DNA of 64,000 bases from Microbacterium flavescens (GCF_018588945.1 NZ_JAFIWA010000006.1:1-64000); one strand, 5' to 3'. Positions 7,353 through 16,229 are shown, numbered from the stretch's first letter. Notes: generated by a model from the letters alone, not told the origin. Numbers and translations are program-made.

Positions 7353-8158
7353 CAGCGAGCCGCCCGCTCGTCGAGGAAGACCCGGCTCTGCTCGATCGCC
7401 TCGAAGAGATCGCCCGCGTAGGTGTCGAACTCCACGATCGCGAATTCGAGAGCGGATGCCGCGTCCAGCGCCTCGGCCAGCGGAACGCCGCCCATCCCGG
7501 CCGGCACCTGGTCGGCCGGCGGATAGGCCTGGATCGCTTCGGCGTCGAGCGTGCCGTCCTTGACGTGCACGGCGACCACACGGTCGCCCAGCCGCTGCAG
7601 AAGGGCGACCGGGTCGACTCCGGCGCGGGCGGCCCAGTAGAGGTCGACCTCGAGCACGACCCGGGGGTCGAGCAGCTCGGCGAGCAGTTCCAGCCCGGTC
7701 TGCCCGTCGAACTGCGCCTCGAGCTCGTGAGCGTGGTTGTGATAGCCGACGCGCAGCCCCCGGCCGGCCGCGATCTCGGCGGCGGCGTTGAGCAGGCGCG
7801 CCGTCTCGGCGATCTGCTCGCGCGACTCCCAGCGCGCGGGCTCGGTGTACGGGTCGATGACGGTTCCCATGCCGAGGATCTCGGCTGCGTCGAAGACCTC
7901 GTCGGGCGTGGGCACCGGAAGGGTCGTGCCGCTGCCGTCGGGGTTCACGAAGGACGGCGAGGCGAGGAACGCGTGACCGGTCGGCGCTGCGAGTCCATGA
8001 GCGGTGAGGGATGCCGCGAGCGGCGCCGCGCGGCGGACGAAGTCGTACGGCTCGACCGCGGAGAACCCACGGCGGGCGACTTCGGCGAGGGTGCCGTCGA
8101 GATCGGCTTCCAGTGCGTCCTTCACGGTGAACAGCTGAACCGATGTGAGTGCCGTCAT
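7352..8158 (-). CDS. sugar phosphate isomerase/epimerase (TIM barrel)
   Basis: 268 residues from the ATG at 8158, which has AGGAGAGG eight bases upstream; a longer frame to 8215 starts with an Arg-rich non-conserved stretch. The AP-endonuclease-2-like TIM barrel shows the usual features: EPYDF early, GYHNHAHE with metal-binding His and Glu in the middle, EVDLYW, and HVKDG near the C-terminus. It is the first gene of an operon with the Gfo/Idh dehydrogenase (one-base overlap). The pair is a common arrangement for inositol or hexose-derivative breakdown. The palindromic operator at 8223-8246 lies 65 bases upstream. Confidence 0.85.
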   Translation of the reverse strand: MTALTSVQLFTVKDALEADLDGTLAEVARRGFSAVEPYDFVRRAAPLAASLTAHGLAAPTGHAFLASPSFVNPDGSGTTLPVPTPDEVFDAAEILGMGTVIDPYTEPARWESREQIAETARLLNAAAEIAAGRGLRVGYHNHAHELEAQFDGQTGLELLAELLDPRVVLEVDLYWAARAGVDPVALLQRLGDRVVAVHVKDGTLDAEAIQAYPPADQVPAGMGGVPLAEALDAASALEFAIVEFDTYAGDLFEAIEQSRVFLDERAAR

Positions 8159-8222
8159 GGAACCTCTCCTGTGCGGTCGACGTCGACGTGCGCCGAGCGG
8201 GCGCCACGTCAGCACGCTAGCA

Positions 8223-8246
8223 CAAAACCTCCGCGTGGAGGTTTTG
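8223..8246. promoter_or_regulatory. TetR-type operator palindrome
   Basis: Perfect 10-base arms CAAAACCTCC and GGAGGTTTTG flank a GCGT centre. The palindrome lies in the divergent promoter region between the isomerase gene (start 8158) and the TetR gene (start 8266), 20 bases from the regulator's start. This is the expected place and size for a TetR dimer site, and it should repress both directions. Confidence 0.85.
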
Positions 8247-8265
8247 ATTCGGTTAGGATGCCTGC

Positions 8266-8913
8266 ATGTCCGAAGAGCCTGCGGCCGTCGCCGACGACGA
8301 CTTCGCCGCGCGTGCTCGCGGACCGTACGCGAAGGGACTCGCCCGGCGGCAGCAGATCCTCGACCAGGCCATCGAGGTGTTCGCGCGGCGCGGATCGGCC
8401 GGCACGAGCCTCCGCTCGATCGCCCAGGAGATCGGCGTCTCGCACGCCGCGCTGACGCACTACTTCTCCTCGCGCGAGCAGCTGCTGGTCGAGGTGTACC
8501 GCGAGGCGGAGCGGCAGAAGGGCGAGGCCGAGCCGCACAGCGCCGACGCCTCGCCCGTCGACATCATGACCGAGTCCGCGCGGCGCAATCACACCGTGCC
8601 CGGACTCGTGCAGCTGTATTCGACGCTGGTGGCGGCGGCACTCGAGCCGGGACATCCCGACGCGACTGCCTTCGCCGTCGAGCGATTCTCCGCCGTGCGC
8701 GCAGATCTCGTCGCCCGCGTCGAGCGCGGTCAGGCCGCCGGACGCATCCGGAAGGACGTCGACGCCGAAGCTGTCGCGTCGCTCGTGATCGCCGCGTCGG
8801 ACGGACTGCAGACCCAGTGGATGCTCGATGAGTCGGTGACCCAGTCGGAGTCGCTCGGCCTTCTCGCGCGTCTGCTCGAACCGGAACCGCCGTCCCGGAG
8901 CGGCGAGGCATAG
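8266..8913 (+). CDS. TetR-family repressor of the sugar genes
   Basis: 215 residues. The N-terminal DNA-binding domain spans about residues 22-80: RRQQILDQAIEVFARRG, then GTSLRSIAQEIGVSHAALTHYF, which is the helix-turn-helix, followed by an all-helical ligand domain. It is divergent from the isomerase/dehydrogenase operon and its start lies 20 bases from a perfect palindrome, so auto-repression and repression of that operon are likely. The inducer is presumably a sugar or intermediate of that pathway. The short leader between operator and start codon leaves little room for a ribosome site, so a leaderless or near-leaderless transcript is possible. Confidence 0.88.
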   Translation: MSEEPAAVADDDFAARARGPYAKGLARRQQILDQAIEVFARRGSAGTSLRSIAQEIGVSHAALTHYFSSREQLLVEVYREAERQKGEAEPHSADASPVDIMTESARRNHTVPGLVQLYSTLVAAALEPGHPDATAFAVERFSAVRADLVARVERGQAAGRIRKDVDAEAVASLVIAASDGLQTQWMLDESVTQSESLGLLARLLEPEPPSRSGEA

Positions 8914-8922
8914 GATCTCACC

Positions 8923-9357
8923 GTGGGCACCATCTACTACGGAGGGTCGGCGACTCCGATTCACATCGAGGATCGGGCGCTGGCTCACCTCAAGGTCGTG
9001 ATCGCGACGAAGCTGCGTCGCGGCGAGAGCTTCACCGTCTCCTGGCAGCATCCCGACGATCAGCCGCGAGGCCGCAGCACGATCTGGCTGCACCCCTCCA
9101 TCCCTCTGCGGTTCGTCTTCGACGACCCCGAGCCGGCGAAGCTCAGCCGCGAGTGGATCGAAGATCTCGCGAACTCGGCGAACTCCTCCGGCGGCATCAC
9201 ACTCGTCGCCGAGCACTTCGACACCGGGCCCATCCCGACGGTGAACGGCGTGGAGGGTGACGTGTCGCTCGGCAGCGTCGAGGTGGAGAATCTGGATGTC
9301 GGGAGCCTGACAGTCGCCGGTCAGGAAGTGCCCGCGACCGAGGTCCCGCGAGACTGA
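8923..9357 (+). CDS. DUF7882-like protein
   Basis: 144 residues from a GTG, nine bases after the TetR gene. It starts MGTIYYGGSATPIHIEDRAL, followed by AHLKVVIATKLRRGESF and a WLHPSIPLRFVF segment; this pattern is characteristic of small proteins widespread in Microbacteriaceae (DUF7882) with unknown function. The C-terminal half is acidic and repetitive (GSVEVENLDVGSL). No signal or membrane segment is seen. It points at a second copy of the same family seven bases away on the other strand. Confidence 0.75.
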   Translation: MGTIYYGGSATPIHIEDRALAHLKVVIATKLRRGESFTVSWQHPDDQPRGRSTIWLHPSIPLRFVFDDPEPAKLSREWIEDLANSANSSGGITLVAEHFDTGPIPTVNGVEGDVSLGSVEVENLDVGSLTVAGQEVPATEVPRD

Positions 9358-9364
9358 ACGGCGG

Positions 9365-9679
9365 TCAGCCCTTCTCGGGCGTCGGCTCCTCGGGTTCGGG
9401 AACGATCGAGAGACCTGAGGGTCCGCTCGCGGACAGCATCAGGGCTTCGATCCAGTGGCGGTTGATGCGCGGCTGACGGCTGCCGAAGAAGTGGAACTGC
9501 AGCGCGACAGCGGGATGGATCCAGAAGCTGCGACGGCCGCTGCCGTCACCCACCTCGACATCGAACATGAACGGCTCCGAACGGCGGAGCTTGTTCATCA
9601 TGACGATGCGCAGGTGCGCCAATGTTCGGTCGTCTATGTCGACGGCGTTCGCCGACGTGTCGTAGATGAATCTCCCCAT
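9365..9679 (-). CDS. DUF7882-like protein, shorter paralogue
   Basis: 104 residues (MGRFIYDTSANAVDIDDRTL). It aligns by eye with the neighbouring 144-residue protein along its whole length: YxxSANxxxIDDRTLAHLRIV, NKLRRSEPF, FWIHPAVALQFHF, and RHWIEAL. It lacks the acidic C-terminal extension. The two genes converge with a seven-base gap and probably arose by inverted duplication. Function is unknown for the family; the conserved Trp/His/Pro stretch suggests a small beta domain. Confidence 0.75.
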   Translation of the reverse strand: MGRFIYDTSANAVDIDDRTLAHLRIVMMNKLRRSEPFMFDVEVGDGSGRRSFWIHPAVALQFHFFGSRQPRINRHWIEALMLSASGPSGLSIVPEPEEPTPEKG

Positions 9680-9700
9680 GCGAGGAGCATAGAACGCGTA

Positions 9701-10264
9701 TCAGCGCGGCGCGAACGCCGCGTGGAACAGTCGGCGCGCGCGTTCGGCGACGGCGGGCCGGGCGGGCGCCTCGGTGCGGGCGAGTTCGGTCGACAGCATC
9801 CTCACCGCCATCATCACGTCCTCGGCGTCGATGTGATCGCTGATGCGACCTTCCGCGCGGTCGCGCTCGACGAGCGAGTTCACCACGGCGGCGAAACGAT
9901 CGCTGAGCGGCCGCACGCGGGAGTCGTTCAGATCGGCGGTGATGAGCTCGATGAGGGCTGTCGACTCGACCGCCTGCTCGACGACCCGGTCGAGCAGGTC
10001 GTCGATCGTCCGATCGGGCGATGAGGTGTACTCCTCGAGGTCGCCGACGTTCTCCTCGAACACCGCGACAGCCAGCGCCGTGCGGTCGGGGAAGTGACGG
10101 TAGAGGCTGCCCTGGCCGACGCCGGCGCGCTTGGCGACAGCGCTGAACGGCGCGGCGAGGCCACCATCGGCGTAGACCTCGCGGGCGGCGGCGATGAGCG
10201 CTCTTCGGTTCTCGGCGGCGGCGGCGGGACCGCGATTCGCACGGGGGGATGCGGTGCTCTGCAC
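9701..10264 (-). CDS. TetR-family regulator
   Basis: 187 residues. The HTH region (NRRALIAAAREVYADGG then FSAVAKRAGVGQGSLYRHF, about residues 19-60) is a typical TetR domain; the rest is the helical effector domain. The upstream neighbour on the same strand is the SLC13 permease gene, separated by about 100 bases, so co-regulation is possible but not shown. No palindrome stands out just before its start. The ligand and targets are unknown. Confidence 0.82.
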   Translation of the reverse strand: MQSTASPRANRGPAAAAENRRALIAAAREVYADGGLAAPFSAVAKRAGVGQGSLYRHFPDRTALAVAVFEENVGDLEEYTSSPDRTIDDLLDRVVEQAVESTALIELITADLNDSRVRPLSDRFAAVVNSLVERDRAEGRISDHIDAEDVMMAVRMLSTELARTEAPARPAVAERARRLFHAAFAPR

Positions 10265-10363
10265 GGCTTCAGCCTAGTTCGAGGACATGGTCGTCCGGTT
10301 GAAGCCCCTGACCGATTCGGTCAAGATACCGCTCCGCTCCGCCTCGATCGAGCCTGAACGAGG

Positions 10364-11935
10364 TCAGAAGGGCCAGACGAGCGGGACGTAGAACACGGCG
10401 AAGAGGAGGAAGATCACCGCGAGCGGAAGCCCGAGCTTCCAGTAGTCGCCGAACCGGTAGCCGCCGGGCTCCATCACCATCAGGTTGACGGGGGTCGCGA
10501 TCGGCGTCAGGAACGATGCCGCCGCGGCGACCGTGAGCGCCATCATGAACGGCTGGACCGACAGGTCGAGGGATGCCGCGACCGATACCGCGATCGGCGC
10601 GACGATGAGCACCGTCGCCGTGTTGCTGATCAGCTGGCCCAGCACGACGGTGAGGACGCACAGCGCGGCCAGGGCGACGTGCGGTCCGCGTGCACCGAGC
10701 ATCGACAGCAGCCCGTCGGCGACGAGGTCGGCCGTGCCCGTCTGGATGAATGCCGTCGACAGCGGGATCATGCCCGCGATGAGCACGATGGTCGTCCACG
10801 AGATCGACCGATAGGCCTGGGTGGGCGTCACGGCGCGCGTCAGGATCAGCGCCATGGCCGCGAGCAGCCCGGCTACGACGGGCGGCACGATGCCGGTGGC
10901 CAGCAGCACGATCATGCCCGCGAGGACCGCGAGCGACCGCTTCGCGCCACGGCCGAGCGGCACCGAGCGCCGCAGTCTCGCCGGGGAGTCCACCACCAGC
11001 ACGCCGCTGCCGGCGGCATGACGGGCGAGGTCGTCCCAGGTGCCCTGCATCAGCAGCACGTCTCCGGCCTGGATCGTGATCTCCTGGCCTTTCAGCTCCT
11101 CGTCGCCGCGGCGGGCGGCGAGGATCACGAGGTCGCCGTCGGGGGCCGCCATGCCGCAGTACACCGTCGTGCCGATGAGCGGCGACCGGGGCGGGATCAC
11201 GACCTCACTGACACCGTTCCGCGGTCCCATGATCACGCCGGTGTCGAGGCTCAGCGAATACTGCTGACGCAGGAGACGCGCGTGCCGCACGAGGTCGAGG
11301 GGCATCCGGTCGCCGTTGCGCACGGGAAGCAGCGGCTTGCCGAACAGCGCCATGAACGCGACCGTGACGATGACCAGCGGCACCCCGACGAGCGCGAACT
11401 CGAAGTAGCCGAACGCCCGGCCGCCGTTCTCCGCGGCGATTTCCGAGACGATCACGTTCACCGGGGTGCCGGTGAGCAGGAGCAGCGAGCCCGCCGACGC
11501 GGCGAACGCGAGCGGCATGAGCAGCTGCGACGTCGGAATGCCCGCCCGCGACGCGACGACCACCACCAGCGGCAGCAGCGCGGCCACCGCGCCGTTGATG
11601 CTGATGAGCGCCGACGTCGCGGCGACGAGCAGGCAGATGAGAACGAGCAGGGGGAGGCGGCGCGTGCCCGCCCGGCCGATCACCTTCTGACCCGCCCAGG
11701 CTGTGACGCCTGACGCGTCGAGGGACTCGCTCACCACGAACAGCGCGGCGATGAACAGCACCGTCGGATCGCTGAACCCGGCGAGCGCCTCGGGGAGCGT
11801 GAGAACTCCCGTGAAGAACAGCGCGAGCGAGACGCCGATGGCGACGACGCCCAGGGGCACGCGATTACTGACGAAGGCGACGATCGCCAGTGCGAGGATG
11901 ATCAGCGTCGCCGCGACGGGGTCCACCCGGCCCAC
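10364..11935 (-). CDS. SLC13/DASS-type permease with TrkA-C domain
   Basis: 523 residues from a GTG. About 12 hydrophobic segments form two repeats, each with a conserved hairpin: TGTPVN at 155-160 and TPIATPVNLMVM near the C-terminus, the signature of divalent anion/Na+ symporters. Between them, residues about 235-315 form a soluble RCK/TrkA-C domain (VVIPPRSPLIGTTV...AGDVLLMQG), a regulatory ligand-binding module. Substrates of this family include dicarboxylates, sulfate or other anions; the sequence does not decide. The short cytoplasmic domain is present once, whereas many relatives carry two. The gene is preceded by the old-yellow-enzyme gene on the same strand. Confidence 0.82.
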   Translation of the reverse strand: MGRVDPVAATLIILALAIVAFVSNRVPLGVVAIGVSLALFFTGVLTLPEALAGFSDPTVLFIAALFVVSESLDASGVTAWAGQKVIGRAGTRRLPLLVLICLLVAATSALISINGAVAALLPLVVVVASRAGIPTSQLLMPLAFAASAGSLLLLTGTPVNVIVSEIAAENGGRAFGYFEFALVGVPLVIVTVAFMALFGKPLLPVRNGDRMPLDLVRHARLLRQQYSLSLDTGVIMGPRNGVSEVVIPPRSPLIGTTVYCGMAAPDGDLVILAARRGDEELKGQEITIQAGDVLLMQGTWDDLARHAAGSGVLVVDSPARLRRSVPLGRGAKRSLAVLAGMIVLLATGIVPPVVAGLLAAMALILTRAVTPTQAYRSISWTTIVLIAGMIPLSTAFIQTGTADLVADGLLSMLGARGPHVALAALCVLTVVLGQLISNTATVLIVAPIAVSVAASLDLSVQPFMMALTVAAAASFLTPIATPVNLMVMEPGGYRFGDYWKLGLPLAVIFLLFAVFYVPLVWPF

Positions 11936-11998
11936 CCTAGCCAGCGGGCGCCGTCAGCGTCAGCCGCGGGGTTCCGGCGTCGGGCGGCCGGGGCAGCG

Positions 11999-14011
11999 TC
12001 AGCCGCGCAGCACCCCGAGTCCGGCGACGTCGTAGGCGAGCTCGACCGCCTCGAAGATCGCGGCGTCGATCGTACGGGGCGCGTAGGCGTCACCGATCGT
12101 GATGACGCGGGGCGCGGCATCCGCCAGTCCGTCGATCACGACCGACGCGCGCGGCTCGATCGCGACGATGCCGTTCAGCCCCGACAGGGTCTCGGCCTGC
12201 CCCGTGAGCGTGTCGGCGAGGTCGACGGCACCGGGCCGGACGGCGACGACCGACTGCGACGCGCGCCGCCGGAAGCCGCCGTGCGCGCCGAGCCGCTCCA
12301 GCAGCAGCGGCCGGTCGTAGCCCGCGCCGATGTGCGGGAACACCGACTCGAACGGCGTGATGAGCTCGAGCTCGCGGACGTGCTCGAGCAGTGTGAGGAC
12401 GATCCCGGCCGAGTAAGCCGTGCCGTCCGCGTCGACGACGGCGACCCGCGAGCCGAGGTGTGCGGGATCGGATGCCGCGGCGAACGCGTCGATCGTGCCC
12501 TCGAGGGGGAATCCGCCGGCGTACGCGCCGCCCAGCGCGAGCGAGGTCCGGCGGGGTGCCGTGGCACCCGTCGCCATCACGATGCCGTCCGGGCTGCCGG
12601 GGCCGTCGGCGCGGAGCTCCGCCGCCGTCGCGCGCACGCCGAGCCGCACCTCGACGCCCGAGTCGGCGAGATCGCGGACCAGGTCGTCGACGAGCAGGCC
12701 GACGCTCTCCCGGCCCGGAACGCGCCGCGCGAGCCGGAGCTGGCCGCCGAGCTCCCGCTCCGCCTCGAGAAGGGTCACGTCGTGCCCGTCGTCGGCGAGC
12801 TCGATCGCCGCGCGCATGCCCGCGGGTCCGCCGCCGATCACGGTCCATCGCTGAGCGACCTCGGCATGCGGGCGGTCGCCCCGTTCCCGCTCCCGGCCGG
12901 CGAGAGGGTTGACGGTGCACGACATCGGCAGTCCGCGGCTGCCGCGGCCGAGGCATCCCTGATTCAGTCGGATGCAATGACGGATGCCGCGCCCCGCCGC
13001 CTGCGCGTCGGTGCTCGTGAGCTTGAGGCCGAGGTCGGGATCGGCGATCTGCGCGCGGGTGAGGGCCACCATGTCGGCGATGCCCGACGTGAGGACCTCC
13101 TCGGCCTCCTCGACCGATCGCGCAGCCCCGACGCCGAACACCGGCACGTCGGGGTTCGCCGCCTTGACCGCCGCGACGTCGTCGCGCAGCCACGCGACCG
13201 GCATAGCCGAGGACGGGAAGACGTAGTGGACGTTGTGGTACCCGCCCGCAGCGAGGTCGAGGAAGTCGATGCGCGCCTCCGCCCGCAGGCGCGCGATCAC
13301 GGCACGCATGGCCTCGCCGTCGAGTCCGTCGGGGTGGAACTCGTTCGCGACGATGCGGATGCCGACCGGGAAGTCGTCGCCGACACGCGCGCGGACCGCC
13401 CGCAGCACCTCGCGCGGGAAGCGGGTGCGCCCCTCGAGGTCGCCGCCGTACTCGTCGCGCCGCGCGTTGTAGAGCGGTGAGAGGAACTGGTGCAGCAGAT
13501 AGCCGTGCGCCATGTGGATCTCGACGCCGTCGAAGCCGCCCGCGCGCGCGTGGGCCGCCGACGTCGCCCAGCCCTCGACCACCGACGCGATGTCGTCGCG
13601 GCTCATGGCGCGTGTGGCGTGGGCGGTCGACGGCGACAGTATGCGCGAAGGGGCATAGACCGTGCGCGGGCCGTCGGCTCCGTCCGGTTGCGCCTGCGCG
13701 CCGTGGTGGTTGAGCTGCACGAAGACCCGGGATCCGGCGTCGTGGATGGCGTCGGTCATGCGCCGGCTGGCGGGAACGGACTCGGGGCGGAACGCGTCCT
13801 GGAAGCCGCGGATCGAGCCCGAGGGGTGCACGAAGTGGTTGCCCGCGATGAACAGCCCGCAGCCGCCCTCGGCCCGCCGGACGAAGTACGCCGTCTCCCG
13901 ATCGGACTCGACCCGGTCGGAGTACTGCTTCGAGTGCGCCGTCTGCATGATGCGGTTCGGCACGGTGACGGAGCCGATCCGAAGGGGCTGGGCCAGCGCG
14001 CTCTCGGTCAT
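11999..14011 (-). CDS. NADH:flavin oxidoreductase, 2,4-dienoyl-CoA reductase type
   Basis: 670 residues. Residues 1-340 form an old-yellow-enzyme FMN barrel (PNRIMQTAH, HMAHGYLLHQFLSP with catalytic His/Tyr region). Residues about 385-670 form a two-Rossmann FAD/NAD(P) domain beginning VIGGGPAGM. The linker should bind a 4Fe-4S cluster through C-x2-C-x3-C-x11-C; here Cys346, Cys353 and Cys365 are present but the second ligand position holds Leu349 (CIRLNQGC). Family members reduce enoyl-CoAs or demethylate amines. Whether this protein still carries a cluster is uncertain. The gene is monocistronic. Confidence 0.85.
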   Translation of the reverse strand: MTESALAQPLRIGSVTVPNRIMQTAHSKQYSDRVESDRETAYFVRRAEGGCGLFIAGNHFVHPSGSIRGFQDAFRPESVPASRRMTDAIHDAGSRVFVQLNHHGAQAQPDGADGPRTVYAPSRILSPSTAHATRAMSRDDIASVVEGWATSAAHARAGGFDGVEIHMAHGYLLHQFLSPLYNARRDEYGGDLEGRTRFPREVLRAVRARVGDDFPVGIRIVANEFHPDGLDGEAMRAVIARLRAEARIDFLDLAAGGYHNVHYVFPSSAMPVAWLRDDVAAVKAANPDVPVFGVGAARSVEEAEEVLTSGIADMVALTRAQIADPDLGLKLTSTDAQAAGRGIRHCIRLNQGCLGRGSRGLPMSCTVNPLAGRERERGDRPHAEVAQRWTVIGGGPAGMRAAIELADDGHDVTLLEAERELGGQLRLARRVPGRESVGLLVDDLVRDLADSGVEVRLGVRATAAELRADGPGSPDGIVMATGATAPRRTSLALGGAYAGGFPLEGTIDAFAAASDPAHLGSRVAVVDADGTAYSAGIVLTLLEHVRELELITPFESVFPHIGAGYDRPLLLERLGAHGGFRRRASQSVVAVRPGAVDLADTLTGQAETLSGLNGIVAIEPRASVVIDGLADAAPRVITIGDAYAPRTIDAAIFEAVELAYDVAGLGVLRG

Positions 14012-14058
14012 GCTTCGAGCCTACGGTCCTCGCCCCGCGACGAGCGGGCGCGCCCGGC

Positions 14059-15219
14059 TCAGAGGCGGGCGAGTGCCGCGTCGAGATCCGCGATCAGGTC
14101 GTCGACGCTCTCGATGCCCACCGACAGGCGCACCAGCTCCTCGGGAACCGCCAGCTCGGTCCCGCGCACGGACGCGTGGGTCATGGCGTCGGGGTAGTTC
14201 ATGAGCGACTCCACTCCCCCCAGCGACTCCGCCAGCTGGAAGAGCTTCGTCGACTCCGCGAGACGGCGAGCGGATGCCGCGTCCTCGAGCTCCGCCGACA
14301 CGATGCCGCCGAACCCGCTCATCTGCCGCGCGGCCAGCTCGTGACCGGGGTGGGTGGGCAGTCCGGGGTAGTGCACGCGCGCGACCTTCGAGTGAGCGCT
14401 CAGGAACTCGGCTACGGCCTGCGCGTTCTCGCTGTGCCGCTGCATGCGGAGGGCGAGCGTCTTGATGCCGCGGGTCGTGAGCCAGGCATCCAGGGGTCCG
14501 GAGACGGCACCGACCGCGAACTGGTGGAACTTCGCCTGCTCGTACAGCGCGCCGTCGTTGATGATGAGAGCGCCGCCGACGACGTCGGAGTGCCCGCCGA
14601 GGTACTTCGTCGTCGAGTGGACGACGACATCGGCGCCGAGTGCGAGCGGCTGCTGCAGGGCCGGCGACGCGAACGTGTTGTCGACGACCACGAGGGCACC
14701 GGCGTCGTGTCCGAGCCGCGCGAGGCCCGCGATGTCGGTGATGTGGAGCATGGGGTTGCTCGGCGTCTCGACCCACAGGATCCGCGACGGCCGCTCGGAC
14801 AGGGCCGCCTCGACCGCACCGAGATCGCTCATGTCGACGACGCGAAGGCCGACGCCCCACGGACCCAGCACGCGGGCCAGCAGCCGGTAGGTGCCCCCGT
14901 ACACGTCGCTGCCGAGGAGGACCTCGTCGCCGGGCTTCAGCACCGACCGCAGGAGGGCGTCCTCGGCGGCGAGGCCCGACGCGAACGAGAGTCCGTGAGC
15001 GCCGCCCTCGAGCGCGGCCAGCTGCGACTCCAGCGCGGTCCGGGTCGGGTTGCCGCTGCGTCCGTACTCGTAGCCCTCGCGCAGACCGCCGATGCCGTCC
15101 TGGGCATACGTCGTCGAGAAGTGGACCGGAGGGATGACCGCACCCGTCGTCGCATCGAACGCCTGTCCGGCGTGGACGGCGCGGGTCTCGAATCCGCGAG
15201 GCTCGGTCGTGTCGGTCAT
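14059..15219 (-). CDS. metB: cystathionine gamma-synthase/lyase
   Basis: 386 residues of the PLP-dependent Cys/Met metabolism family. Lys205 in HSTTKYLGGHSD is the PLP lysine; YEYGRSGNPTR and the ETPSNP segment are family landmarks. The enzyme either makes cystathionine from O-acylhomoserine and cysteine or cleaves cystathionine; the two are hard to separate by eye. Its ATG overlaps the stop of the cystathionine beta-synthase gene (ATGA), which favours a shared pathway, most simply interconversion of homocysteine and cysteine. It is cytoplasmic and would be a tetramer. The symbol is provisional. Confidence 0.87.
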   Translation of the reverse strand: MTDTTEPRGFETRAVHAGQAFDATTGAVIPPVHFSTTYAQDGIGGLREGYEYGRSGNPTRTALESQLAALEGGAHGLSFASGLAAEDALLRSVLKPGDEVLLGSDVYGGTYRLLARVLGPWGVGLRVVDMSDLGAVEAALSERPSRILWVETPSNPMLHITDIAGLARLGHDAGALVVVDNTFASPALQQPLALGADVVVHSTTKYLGGHSDVVGGALIINDGALYEQAKFHQFAVGAVSGPLDAWLTTRGIKTLALRMQRHSENAQAVAEFLSAHSKVARVHYPGLPTHPGHELAARQMSGFGGIVSAELEDAASARRLAESTKLFQLAESLGGVESLMNYPDAMTHASVRGTELAVPEELVRLSVGIESVDDLIADLDAALARL

Positions 15220-16229
15220 GCCTGGGTTCCTTCGGGTCGGTGGTGCGGTCGGTCGGCTGCCTGCTCGGGCGCGGCGACGTCGAAGCCCCGCGCGCGCATC
15301 CAGTCGTCGTCGTAGATCTTGCTGAGGTATCCGCGCCCGTGGTCCGGCAGCAGCACGACGACCACGGCGTCGGCCGGAAGGGCGCGGGCGGCGCGCAGGG
15401 CGCCGACGACGGCCATCCCGCTCGATCCGCCGACGAGCAGTCCCTCCTCGCGGGCGAGCCGCCGGGTCATGGCGAACGCGTCGGCGTCGGACACGCGCAG
15501 CACCTCGTGCGGCACCGACGCGTCGTAGGTCTCGGGCCAGAAGTCCTCGCCCACGCCCTCGATGAGATAGCCGTGCACCGGACCGCCGGAGTAGATCGAT
15601 CCCTCGGGGTCGACCCCGATCACGCGGACCGCGTCGCCCGACACGTCGCGCAGGTATCGCCCCGTGCCGGTGATCGTTCCACCCGTGCCGATGCCGGCGA
15701 CGAAGTGCGTCACGCGTCCGTCGGTGTCGCGCCAGATCTCGGGGCCGGTGGACTCGTAGTGGCCGCGGGGGCCGTTCTGGTTCGCGAACTGGTTGGGCTT
15801 GAAGGCGCCGGGGATCTCTCGCGCGAGGCGGTCCGACACGCTGTAGTACGACCGCGGGTCGTCGGGCGGAACGCTCGTCTCGGTGATCACGACCTCGGCG
15901 CCGTAGGCCTGCAGCACCGCGACCTTCTCGCCGGCGAACTTGTCGGGCACCACGAAGATCATCCGATAGCCGCGCTGCTGCGCGATCAGCGCGAGGCCGA
16001 CGCCGGTGTTGCCGCTCGTCGGCTCGACGATCGTGCCGCCGGGGCGGAGAAGTCCGTCGCGCTCGGCGGCATCGATGATGTTGCGGGCGATGCGGTCCTT
16101 AGCGGTGCTGCCCGGGTTGAAGTACTCGACCTTCGCGAGCACCGTGGCGGAGATGCCTTCGGTGACGCGGTTCAGCTGGACGAGAGGGGTGTTGCCGACG
16201 AGGTCGGCCACGCTCTTCGCGTAACGCAC
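15216..16229 (-). CDS. cystathionine beta-synthase-type enzyme lacking CBS domains
   Basis: 337 residues from the GTG at 16229 (GAGGA eight bases upstream, then VRYAKSVADLVGNTPLV); a TTG at 16310 would add an unconserved Pro/Arg-rich leader. It is a fold-type II PLP enzyme: Lys44 in NPGSTAKDR binds PLP, TSGNTG is at about 71-76, and GIGTGGT is the phosphate-binding loop. The LPDHGRGYLSKIYDDDW segment is typical of actinobacterial cystathionine beta-synthases, but the usual C-terminal pair of CBS domains is missing, so the protein ends about 120 residues early without frame damage. Cysteine synthase activity is the alternative. It is coupled to the gamma-synthase gene. Confidence 0.82.
   Translation of the reverse strand: MRYAKSVADLVGNTPLVQLNRVTEGISATVLAKVEYFNPGSTAKDRIARNIIDAAERDGLLRPGGTIVEPTSGNTGVGLALIAQQRGYRMIFVVPDKFAGEKVAVLQAYGAEVVITETSVPPDDPRSYYSVSDRLAREIPGAFKPNQFANQNGPRGHYESTGPEIWRDTDGRVTHFVAGIGTGGTITGTGRYLRDVSGDAVRVIGVDPEGSIYSGGPVHGYLIEGVGEDFWPETYDASVPHEVLRVSDADAFAMTRRLAREEGLLVGGSSGMAVVGALRAARALPADAVVVVLLPDHGRGYLSKIYDDDWMRARGFDVAAPEQAADRPHHRPEGTQA

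Noticed and set aside
6222..8207. A single 661-residue fusion protein
   Set aside because: The first 285 codons are an out-of-frame reading of the isomerase gene; the real dehydrogenase starts at the ATG at 7352.
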